Shown one piece after another: positions 8,257-15,885 of a stretch of DNA of 34,529 nt. The translations under genes were made by a program, and so were the position numbers. The stretch covers positions 4,990,917 to 5,025,445 of the forward strand of contig CP070806.1 of assembly GCA_020343675.1 (NCBI GenBank), given 5' to 3'. How positions within the stretch are numbered: position 1 is the first letter of the stretch; each line of letters opens with the position of its first letter. The DNA is from Phycisphaerales bacterium (GTDB taxonomy: Bacteria; Planctomycetota; Phycisphaerae; Sedimentisphaerales; Anaerobacaceae). The notes beneath the pieces were generated by a model. The model made no database searches. It saw only the letters and a list, made by a program, of their open reading frames with translations, and had not been told where the DNA came from.

Positions 8257-9797
8257 GGCCGGCGACGGGCAAAACACTGTTCAACGCTTGCGGCATCAGC
8301 AAGTCATTCCCGGGCGTTCAGGCGCTCAGCGCCGTTGACTTCGACCTGAAGAGAGGGGAGGTTCATGCCCTCGTCGGAGAGAATGGGGCCGGAAAAAGTA
8401 CGTTGGTGCATATCATCGCCGGTCTGCAGAGTCCGGACTCGGGCCGGATGCACATTGAGGGAAAGACATACGAGCCGCGCGGCAAAGCCGATGCCGAAGC
8501 GCACGGGATCAAGACGGTCTGCCAGGAGCTGAATCTGATCCCCAACCTGACCGTGGCCGAGAACATCTTTATCGAGCGGCTGCCCGGCAGGTTGGGATTT
8601 GTCGACTATAGAAAGCTGAACCGTGCCGCAAGGGACGTGATGGGGCGAGTGGGTCTGGAGGGCGTGCAGCCTGATATGCCGGTCGGATTTCTGGGTGTTG
8701 GCCAACAGCAGATGGTTGAGATCGCGGCGGCGTTGTCGTCCGGCATGACACACAAAGGGCCAATGACGGACTGCCGGATACTGGCGCTGGATGAGCCGAC
8801 CGCCTCACTGACGGACCGGGAGATTGAGCTGCTTTTGGCCCGGATCGCGGAGCTGAAGGCCGAAGGAGTCGGAATTATCTATATTTCGCATCGGATTGAG
8901 GAGGTCATTCGCGTCGCCGACCGCGTCACGGTTCTGCGCGACGGAAAGGTCGTCTCAACCTGCCCTGCGGGGCAGTCAAGCGTGAACGACATCATTTTCC
9001 GGATGGTCGGTCGCGACCTCGAGCACGAACACCTGCGTCACAGCTCAACAATGGGCCCGGTCGCGCTCCGCGTTGTCGGGCTCAGCGTCGGCCAGAGGGT
9101 CAGGAATGTCTGCTTCGAGGTCCGCCGGGGCGAGATTCTTGGCGCCGCCGGGCTGGTCGGCTCCGGCCGAACCGAGGCGATGCGGGCAGTATTCGGCGCG
9201 GACCGGGCCGATGCCGGCCAAGTATATCTGTACGAATCGAGCGAGCCGGCCAACATCCGCAGGCCGCGCGATGCGGTGCGAAACGGCATAGCTCTTCTGA
9301 CCGAGGACCGCAAGGAGCAGGGATTGCTGCTGAGCCTGGCGGTCCGTGCCAACATCTCGCTGGCGCGATTAAATGATGTCAGCCGATTCGGTTGGATGGA
9401 CGTGACCCGGGAACGTTCCATGGCGGGGCGGTACATCGAGACTTTGTCGGTTCGCTGCTCGTCCTGCGAGCAGGACGTCCGCGAGCTCAGCGGAGGCAAC
9501 CAGCAGAAAGTGGTCATTGCGAAGTGGATGTATCGAAACTGCGACATTCTCATTTTTGATGAGCCGACCCGGGGCATCGACGTGGGAGCCAAGTTTGAGA
9601 TATACCACATGCTCGCCGAGCTGGCGCAAAAAGGCAAGGCTATTGTTTTTGTCTCCTCGGACCTGAAGGAGCTGATGGCCGTCTGCGACCGGATCATGGT
9701 CATGTCGGCGGGTCGGGTCGCCGGCACGTTCGACAGGGGGCGGTGGAGCCGGGAAGAGATCATGTCAGCGGCATTCAGCGGATATATGGGCGTGTGA
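8253..9797 (+). CDS. rbsA: Ribose-type ABC transporter ATP-binding protein, fused double ATPase
   Basis: A 514-residue tandem ATPase typical of sugar importers of the RbsA/MglA/XylG group. The first half has Walker A GENGAGKST (42-50), the unusual signature LGVGQQQMVEIAAAL and Walker B ILALDEPTASL. The second half has the degenerate P-loop GLVGSGRTE, a good signature LSGGNQQKVVIAKWM and Walker B ILIFDEPTRGIDVGAK. A degenerate second P-loop is normal in this family. The start codon overlaps the rbsB stop (ATGA), indicating coupled translation. It works with the permease encoded next to energise uptake through the inner membrane. Confidence 0.97.
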   Translation: MRPATGKTLFNACGISKSFPGVQALSAVDFDLKRGEVHALVGENGAGKSTLVHIIAGLQSPDSGRMHIEGKTYEPRGKADAEAHGIKTVCQELNLIPNLTVAENIFIERLPGRLGFVDYRKLNRAARDVMGRVGLEGVQPDMPVGFLGVGQQQMVEIAAALSSGMTHKGPMTDCRILALDEPTASLTDREIELLLARIAELKAEGVGIIYISHRIEEVIRVADRVTVLRDGKVVSTCPAGQSSVNDIIFRMVGRDLEHEHLRHSSTMGPVALRVVGLSVGQRVRNVCFEVRRGEILGAAGLVGSGRTEAMRAVFGADRADAGQVYLYESSEPANIRRPRDAVRNGIALLTEDRKEQGLLLSLAVRANISLARLNDVSRFGWMDVTRERSMAGRYIETLSVRCSSCEQDVRELSGGNQQKVVIAKWMYRNCDILIFDEPTRGIDVGAKFEIYHMLAELAQKGKAIVFVSSDLKELMAVCDRIMVMSAGRVAGTFDRGRWSREEIMSAAFSGYMGV

Positions 9798-9817
9798 ACG
9801 AAGATTGAGAGAGCCGT

Positions 9818-10798
9818 ATGCGAGAGACTGTAAGAAGCAGAATAACGAGCCTGCCCGCTGTGGTGACGGATTACCTTGGCATGGCGCTGGCCTTGACGGG
9901 GCTGATTGTCTTCTTCGGTCTGCGGGCGGACAATTTCTTCACGCTGACGACCTTCCGGACTATTGCCAACCAAGTCCCGGATATAACGATCGTCGCGGTG
10001 GGGATGACCTTCGTGCTGATCATTGCGGGGATCGATTTGTCGGTGGGCTCGGTGATGGCCCTGGCCGGCGCGGTGCTGGGTCTTTGCCTGGTCAACTTGA
10101 ATCTTTCGTTGCCGGGTGCGGTCCTTGCCTGCCTATTGGTGGGCGTTCTCTGTGGAGCGCTGAACGGGCTGGTCGTCATACGCTGGGGGCTACCCTCCTT
10201 TATTGTGACATTGGGGATGCTGGAGATTGCGCGAGGCGCCGCCTACCTGGTCACGGAGTCACGCACCATCTATATTGGCGGTCCCGTGGAGGCGATCACA
10301 GAGACCTCGATTCTCGGTCTTTCCCTTCCGTTTATTGTTGCGGTCCTGATCGTGGCTGCGGGGCAGTTGGTTTTGTCCCGGACGGTCTTCGGCCGGTATT
10401 TGATTGCCATCGGTACGAACGAAGAAGCAGTCCGGCTCTCCGGAATCGACCCGCGCCCGCGCAAGCTCGCCGTCTTTGTTCTGTGTGGGTTCCTGACTTC
10501 CGTCGCGGCGGTGATACACACGGCGAGGTTGTCATCGGCGGATCCCAACGCCGGTAACGGCCTGGAGCTTCAGGCTATTGCTGCAGTGGTCATCGGGGGG
10601 ACGAGCTTGATGGGCGGCCGGGGTTCGGTGGTCCGCTCGTTCTTCGGTGTGCTTATCATCGCGGTGCTGGGGACCGGGCTGGCGGGGATCGGCGCGCAGG
10701 AATCCACCAAACGTCTTATCACGGGCTGTGTCATTGTCGGGGCCGTCATTGGGGATCACTACCGCCACCGGATTGGCAAATCGCGAACGCACATGTAG
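9818..10798 (+). CDS. rbsC: Ribose-type ABC transporter permease
   Basis: A 326-residue, highly hydrophobic inner-membrane protein of the BPD_transp_2 type. Family motifs: TIVAVGMTFVLIIAGIDLSV followed by GSVMALAGAV, then GLPSFIVTLGMLEIARG, and the cytoplasmic EAA-like loop AIGTNEEAVRLSGI. Later come AVVIGGTSLMGGRGSV and a final hydrophobic block. It forms the channel for the RbsA ATPase and receives the sugar from RbsB. It starts 20 bp after rbsA with only a weak GAGAG ribosome site. It ends the operon; no rbsD (pyranase) or dedicated regulator follows. Confidence 0.96.
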   Translation: MRETVRSRITSLPAVVTDYLGMALALTGLIVFFGLRADNFFTLTTFRTIANQVPDITIVAVGMTFVLIIAGIDLSVGSVMALAGAVLGLCLVNLNLSLPGAVLACLLVGVLCGALNGLVVIRWGLPSFIVTLGMLEIARGAAYLVTESRTIYIGGPVEAITETSILGLSLPFIVAVLIVAAGQLVLSRTVFGRYLIAIGTNEEAVRLSGIDPRPRKLAVFVLCGFLTSVAAVIHTARLSSADPNAGNGLELQAIAAVVIGGTSLMGGRGSVVRSFFGVLIIAVLGTGLAGIGAQESTKRLITGCVIVGAVIGDHYRHRIGKSRTHM

Positions 10799-11038
10799 GG
10801 ACAACGCTGTAAGAAAATCGAATGTCAAATATCCAGAATCAAAAAGGTGGAGGCCCTTCGGGCCGACTTCCTCAATTCTGCAATTTGCACTTTGATTCTT
10901 GACTTACGAGACGTGATTCGGCCCGAAAAAGAGGATTTCTTCCTGTAAAAAAAGACGGACTCAATCCCCCTTTTTCAATGGTGAGGCATGATTATGCGCG
11001 TTTCTTGCCTTCGAGAAAGACGTCCGATAACAATGCAC
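10799..11038. other. Intergenic region with nested inverted repeats, no gene
   Basis: This gap after the ribose operon holds no credible gene. It contains the imperfect inverted repeat at 10824-10903 and A/T-rich runs (for example 10947-10953). The first consensus promoter of the next unit begins at its right edge. Confidence 0.6.
10824..10903. repeat. Imperfect nested inverted repeat (operon end or mobile palindromic element)
   Basis: Outer arms are GTCAA...GAATCAAA at 10824-10844 and TTTGATTCTTGAC at 10891-10903; the left arm carries a 7-base insertion. At the centre lies a tight hairpin GGCCC-TTC-GGGCC (10852-10864). The element follows rbsC by 25 bp and could reduce read-through. The lack of a T-tract and the two-layer palindrome also fit a small dispersed palindromic repeat. 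Confidence 0.5.
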
Positions 11039-11067
11039 TTGACATTTCCTCCTGAGTTCTGTACAAT
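11039..11067 (+). promoter_or_regulatory. Consensus sigma70-type promoter of the FHA-sulfatase unit
   Basis: TTGACA at 11039-11044 and TACAAT at 11062-11067 are separated by exactly 17 bp. Expected transcription start is near 11074, giving a leader of roughly 37 bases before the ATG at 11111. This is one of the best promoter matches in the window. Confidence 0.75.
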
Positions 11068-11110
11068 ATTACCTCAAGCAGACAGGAGTCCAAGAGCACG
11101 GAGAAGAGCA

Positions 11111-11995
11111 ATGCGCATCGTTGTGAAACAAAAAGACGGCCACACGAAACAGTTTCAATTTGCACAGGGGCCGGTCTCCATTGGCAGGGGGGCGAACAGC
11201 CACGTCTTTTTGCCTGATAAGGCGGTCTCAAGACAACATGCAATCATCCACAGCTCAGAGGATGGAGGATGGGCGATAGAAGATTTGGGCTCGTCGAATA
11301 AGACTTACCTGAACAGCAAGCCCGTTGACCGCGCCGAAATCAAGCACGGCGACTGCCTTCGTATTACCGATTTTCTCATCGAGATTATATTCGAAGAACA
11401 GGCCGAGGCGGATATGCCGATCCATCCCGAGGATACGCTCCAGCTCGAAGCGGCCCTGGCCACCCCCAAGCACGAGACGGTCGTCAGAAGACCAGATGCG
11501 CAGCACGCGCCGGCGATGAGGCTGGCCGCGGGCAGGCTCACCGATTTTTCCAAGGCAACGGAGAGAATCTTTGACGCCGGAACCCTCGATGAGCTCTTGT
11601 TGATTCTGTTGGATGTGACATTAGAGCAGTTCAATGCTTACCACGTTTGGTCGGCGCTGCGAACGCAGCCTTCGGGCCCGATGATTTGTCACGCGGGCAA
11701 ACGGCGCGACGGTTCGGCGGTCCAACTGGGCGAGCTCCAGCTTAGTGACAAGATTACTCAGGCCGTTGAAAAGGGCCAGTTCTGCGTCCTGCCCCGCGTT
11801 TCGGCGCAGATGGAAGCGAAGGAAAGGATACGCTCGGCTATGGTTGCTGCGATCATGCGTCAGACCGGCTGCTTCGGCGTGCTCTATGTGGACAATGCCA
11901 TGATCCACGAGCACTACAGCCTCAGTGATCTGGATTACCTGATGCTCATCGCTATGCACACCGCTGCGATATTGAAAAAATTCATCGATGACTGA
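11111..11995 (+). CDS. FHA domain plus GAF-like domain regulatory protein
   Basis: A 294-residue cytoplasmic protein. Residues 1-95 form a forkhead-associated domain, a phosphothreonine-peptide reader: GRG at 25-27, SRQH at 40-43 and SSNKTYLN at 61-68 (the usual NGT is NKT here). After a charged linker, residues about 140-290 resemble a GAF domain (FSKATERIFDAGTLDELLLI, QTGCFGVLYVDNA, DLDYLMLIAMHTAAIL), as in FHA-GAF sensors and the front of some FHA-GAF cyclases or regulators; no effector domain follows. The start at 11111 is supported by a GGAG ribosome site and the promoter at 11039; earlier in-frame ATGs lie upstream of or inside that promoter. The sulfatase begins 29 bp downstream, so the two are probably co-transcribed. 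Confidence 0.88.
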   Translation: MRIVVKQKDGHTKQFQFAQGPVSIGRGANSHVFLPDKAVSRQHAIIHSSEDGGWAIEDLGSSNKTYLNSKPVDRAEIKHGDCLRITDFLIEIIFEEQAEADMPIHPEDTLQLEAALATPKHETVVRRPDAQHAPAMRLAAGRLTDFSKATERIFDAGTLDELLLILLDVTLEQFNAYHVWSALRTQPSGPMICHAGKRRDGSAVQLGELQLSDKITQAVEKGQFCVLPRVSAQMEAKERIRSAMVAAIMRQTGCFGVLYVDNAMIHEHYSLSDLDYLMLIAMHTAAILKKFIDD

Positions 11996-12024
11996 ACGTC
12001 ACAGGTGCCAGGAGGGCGAAGCGT

Positions 12025-13518
12025 ATGATCATGGACGAAGACTCAAGCCGGCGTGATTTCCTGAAATTCATAGGTGGTGGCCTCGCGGCGGCGATGTTGC
12101 CTTCTCGCACGGGTCGGGCCGGAGATGGCAGGCAACCGAATTTCATTCTCATTTTCGCGGATGACCTGGGCTATGGGGACATCCGCGGCTTTGGCCAAAG
12201 GCAGACACCGTACGAAACTCCCAATCTCGACCGTATGGCCGCCGAAGGTGCGAAGCTAACCAGCTTCTATGTGCCCACTCCCTACTGCGCGCCCTCGCGG
12301 GCGACGATTCTCACCGGCCGGTATCCCTTCCGAAATGGCGTCGTGCACAATCCAGCGCCTGATGCAGGCATCAACGAGGTGGCTCTGGCGCATTCGGAGA
12401 TTACGATCGCCGAGGCGCTCAAGCGTGCCGGCTATGCCAGCATGTGCATCGGCAAGTGGCATCTGGGTCACACGCCCGAGTACCTGCCGCGGCGCCAGGG
12501 CTTTGACGAATACTACGGGATTTTGTACTCGAATGACATGCGTCCGGTGCAATTAGTGGAGAACGAGAAGGTCGTCGAATACCCCGTTATGCAGGCCACC
12601 CTGACCAAACGCTACACGGAACGGGCGCTTGATTTCATCGAGCGCAGCACCCGTTCAAAACGTCCGTTCTTTCTCTACTTGCCTCACGCGATGCCGCACA
12701 AGCCATTAGCGGCCTCGGAGGATTTCTATACGCCCGATACGCCGGATGACCTTTACGCTGACGTCATTCGTGAGTTGGATTTTTCCATTGGTCAGGTATT
12801 CGAGAAACTCAGGCAATTGCGGATTGACCGTGAGACGTTCGTGATATTCACCTCAGACAACGGCCCGTGGTATGGCGGCAGTACGGGAGGGCTTCGCGGC
12901 ATGAAAAGCAGAACGTGGGAGGGCGGTCTTCGTGTGCCCATGATTGCCCGCTGGCCCGGCAGAATCCCGGCCGGCATAGTCAACGATTCACCCGCCGGCA
13001 CGACTGACGTCCTGCCCACCATCCTCAAAGCCGCCGGTCTTGATGTTCCGAAAGACCGTGTGATCGACGGCAAGAATATCTGGCCACTGTTAACGTCCTC
13101 CGATGCCGGCAGTCCCCACGAAGCCATTTTCGGGATGCAGGGCCCGAACTTGGTGACCCTGCGCAGCGGTAAATGGAGGCTTCATGTTCGATCGCCGGGT
13201 GCGGCGCCGAAGCGCGGGGAGGACTGGGTGGATCCGCGGGGACCGGATGGGGTTACGATTATCGCTCCTTACGAGCAGGCCCGGCCGAGCGCCTACCCGG
13301 GCGTGATCGGCGGCGATGGGCCCAAAAACATGATGCTGTTCGACATCGAAGCCGACCCTGCCGAACAACATGACCTCAGCCGGCAGCATCCGGAGGTTGT
13401 CAAACGCCTCAGGGCCATCTATGAGAAAACGCTTGCTGATGTACCCGATTTCAAGCCACCGGCGCGCTTTAAGCAGCTCCGACGAATCACGGGGGGCGAC
13501 CTTCGCTACGGCAACTAA
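12025..13518 (+). CDS. Tat-exported type I sulfatase
   Basis: Hydrolyses sulfate esters, probably on a sulfated polysaccharide. The 497-residue protein opens with a twin-arginine signal (SRRDFLK at 8-14, then a Gly/Ala-rich hydrophobic stretch). It has metal-binding residues in FADDLGYGD (D46, D47), the formylglycine motif C-A-P-S-R with Cys88, followed by ATILTGRYP, and the later blocks GKWHLG, PHAMPHKP and FTSDNGPW. Cys88 must be converted to formylglycine by a separate enzyme; none is visible here. AGGAGGG precedes the ATG. Downstream on the same strand lies a DUF2961 glycosidase-like gene (about 100 bp away), and other exported carbohydrate proteins follow. The substrate cannot be read from sequence. 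Confidence 0.96.
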   Translation: MIMDEDSSRRDFLKFIGGGLAAAMLPSRTGRAGDGRQPNFILIFADDLGYGDIRGFGQRQTPYETPNLDRMAAEGAKLTSFYVPTPYCAPSRATILTGRYPFRNGVVHNPAPDAGINEVALAHSEITIAEALKRAGYASMCIGKWHLGHTPEYLPRRQGFDEYYGILYSNDMRPVQLVENEKVVEYPVMQATLTKRYTERALDFIERSTRSKRPFFLYLPHAMPHKPLAASEDFYTPDTPDDLYADVIRELDFSIGQVFEKLRQLRIDRETFVIFTSDNGPWYGGSTGGLRGMKSRTWEGGLRVPMIARWPGRIPAGIVNDSPAGTTDVLPTILKAAGLDVPKDRVIDGKNIWPLLTSSDAGSPHEAIFGMQGPNLVTLRSGKWRLHVRSPGAAPKRGEDWVDPRGPDGVTIIAPYEQARPSAYPGVIGGDGPKNMMLFDIEADPAEQHDLSRQHPEVVKRLRAIYEKTLADVPDFKPPARFKQLRRITGGDLRYGN

Positions 13519-13624
13519 CCGAATCTCGCAGGGCGGCCCACCGAACGGTCGCCGGCGAGGTTCTTCAAACAAGCCGGTCATGCCCATTGCATGACGGCTT
13601 GCCAGCCAAAAAAAGGACATGAGT

Positions 13625-15865
13625 ATGAGAACCAGGACATCGTTGTTTCCGCTAATGTTGACTATTCTTATCGCCGGTTGGGCGCCGGCCGTTTCCTCTT
13701 GTGCCGGAACCGCGCTGCGACAATCCGATGAACCTCCTGTGATCCCCATCGGGCTGGACGCCTACCGCATGTGGGAGAAAGTGGGCACCCATCGAATCGG
13801 AGTCCGGGCCTACATGCGCAGCACCTACGACCGCGAAGGAAACAATCGCAGCGCTGACGCCAGTCACTTTCTCTATCAGCAGTCCGACGAATTCAACGTG
13901 GCGCTCGATGTAAAGGGGCCAGGCGTTTTGTATTTTAAGCGGACCAATCACTGGCACGGCAGTCCCTGGCATTACGAGGTGGATGGCGAGGATTTCATTG
14001 TCCGGGAAACCGCCACCGCTGATCCGGTCAACGCCAAGAAGAAGCTCAAGGCAACGACCTTCATCCCCGACGAGCTGTTTCCTAATCCACTGACCTGGAC
14101 CTGGTCAACCACCAAAGGCGCCGATTTGATGTGGGTACCTCTGGTGTTTGAAGATTCGTTTCGCATCGCCTACACGCGGACCTTCTATGGCACGGGTTAC
14201 TACATCTATCACATTTTCCCTCCGGGAATAGAACATCTTTCTCGACCTCTTGTGTCATGGGACAAATCACCGCCACAGGCTGACGTACTGGACTTGATCG
14301 GCCGCGCCGGAACGGATATAGCCCCCACCAGTGACGGCATGACAACTCGGACAGGCACGCTGCCGATGCGCCCTTATGAGTGGACCACGGTTGCGGAATT
14401 GGACGAGGCGCCTGCGACCATTCGTGCATTAAAGTTCACGGTGCCGCGAGAGGATGCTTATCAGTTCGGTCAATGTCGCCTGCGTGTGACGTGGGACGGC
14501 CGATGGTATTCTTCTATCGATGTCCCGATAGATCTGTTTTTTGGGGCTGGCCATCTGTACAATAGTGACAACCGCGAGTATTTGGTCAAAGGTTTTCCTC
14601 TGGTCATTCGTTATGACCAGGAACACGTGCACCTATCCTGTTATTGGCCGATGACATTCTTCAGGTATGCGAAAATCGAAATTCAGGAGCGGCAGGGGCA
14701 GAGATTTGACAACGTGGAATGGGAGGTCCGTACCGAACCTTTTACTGATCCGATCAATCACGTGGGTTACTTTCATGCAACTTATACTGACCATCCTGAG
14801 CCAGCTCCGGGCCGCGATGTTGTCTTTTTGGATACGGACGAAGTCGAAGGGGGCGGCCCCTGGAGCGGCAACTTCGTGGGAATGAGCTGGATTTTCACGC
14901 GGGACGGTTTCCTGCCCACGCTCGAGGGCGACCCGCGTTTCTTCTTTGACCAGAGCAAGACGCCCCAGGCGTGGGGCACCGGAACGGAAGAATGGGGCGG
15001 GGGCGGTGATTATTGGGGTGGTCGCAACATGACCCTTCCCTTTGCAGGCCATCCCGTCGGGGCTCGCAAGAAAGACGCAAAGGATGAAAAAGACCTGCTC
15101 AACTCGGCTTATCGTTTTTTGATTGCAGATTTGTTCCCGTTCGGCAACCGGGCGGTCATCGGCTTAGAGCACGGGGGGACCAACGATTCGGCTGAACATT
15201 ATTCCGGCGTCGTGTATTGGTACGGGATCGATTCGGCCAGCCTGGTCCTGACCGACCACTTCCACACTTGCGACCGGGACGTTGAGATCCGCGAGCACGA
15301 ATATGAATCTCCCACGGCAGGAGAGCCCTATGCTCTGGTCTCACGCTACGAGTGGGGCCCCGACAGCCGGGGCGCACGCATGTACTTCCCCGCTGAGCAG
15401 GATTATGTGAGAACGATGAAGGGAACCTCTCAGTTCAAGATGCGCCTGGACCCGGACAACCTTGGCGTAATGCTGCGCCGTAAATTCGACTACCTCTATC
15501 CGAACCAGTGCGCCAGGGTATCGGTCAGGCCTGACGGGACGGATGGTGAATGGCAATACGTGGGTTTGTGGTACACCGCCGGCAGCAATACTTGTGTTTA
15601 CAGCTATCCCCGCTCCAAGGGCGAGCTTGGCAAGACCCAGCATACCGTCATCACGAGCAACCGTCGCTGGCGTGAGGAAGAATTTCTAATTCCACGCCAT
15701 CTGACCGAGAGCGTCAAGCGTCTGGAAATCAAAATCGAGTATGTGCCCGATGCCAGAGAACTCTTCCCCGGCCATCCATTCCCTGCCAAGTCGGCCTGGA
15801 GCGAATCGCGCTACTGGGCCTATTGCTATAAGATGCCGAAGGTAACACTGGCCGAGCAGCGTTGA
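13625..15865 (+). CDS. Exported DUF2961 (GH172-type) protein
   Basis: A 746-residue secreted protein of the DUF2961 family, members of which have been shown to be fructofuranosidases or arabinofuranosidases (GH172). The early block RAYMRSTYDREGNN and the motif GTGTEEWGGGGDYWGG, starting near residue 451, correspond to the family GTGTEDYF region, which supplies an acidic catalytic residue. The second half has the jelly-roll-like repeats expected. The N-terminus has a signal sequence (LFPLMLTILIAGWAPAVSSC) with a possible lipidated Cys. ATG 13625 is preferred because AAAAGGA is well spaced from it; ATG 13619 is too close. It follows the sulfatase and may be co-transcribed. It ends 20 bp from a convergent gene with no obvious terminator between. 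Confidence 0.85.
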   Translation: MRTRTSLFPLMLTILIAGWAPAVSSCAGTALRQSDEPPVIPIGLDAYRMWEKVGTHRIGVRAYMRSTYDREGNNRSADASHFLYQQSDEFNVALDVKGPGVLYFKRTNHWHGSPWHYEVDGEDFIVRETATADPVNAKKKLKATTFIPDELFPNPLTWTWSTTKGADLMWVPLVFEDSFRIAYTRTFYGTGYYIYHIFPPGIEHLSRPLVSWDKSPPQADVLDLIGRAGTDIAPTSDGMTTRTGTLPMRPYEWTTVAELDEAPATIRALKFTVPREDAYQFGQCRLRVTWDGRWYSSIDVPIDLFFGAGHLYNSDNREYLVKGFPLVIRYDQEHVHLSCYWPMTFFRYAKIEIQERQGQRFDNVEWEVRTEPFTDPINHVGYFHATYTDHPEPAPGRDVVFLDTDEVEGGGPWSGNFVGMSWIFTRDGFLPTLEGDPRFFFDQSKTPQAWGTGTEEWGGGGDYWGGRNMTLPFAGHPVGARKKDAKDEKDLLNSAYRFLIADLFPFGNRAVIGLEHGGTNDSAEHYSGVVYWYGIDSASLVLTDHFHTCDRDVEIREHEYESPTAGEPYALVSRYEWGPDSRGARMYFPAEQDYVRTMKGTSQFKMRLDPDNLGVMLRRKFDYLYPNQCARVSVRPDGTDGEWQYVGLWYTAGSNTCVYSYPRSKGELGKTQHTVITSNRRWREEEFLIPRHLTESVKRLEIKIEYVPDARELFPGHPFPAKSAWSESRYWAYCYKMPKVTLAEQR

Positions 15866-15885
15866 GCCTCGGCGCTGCTTACATT

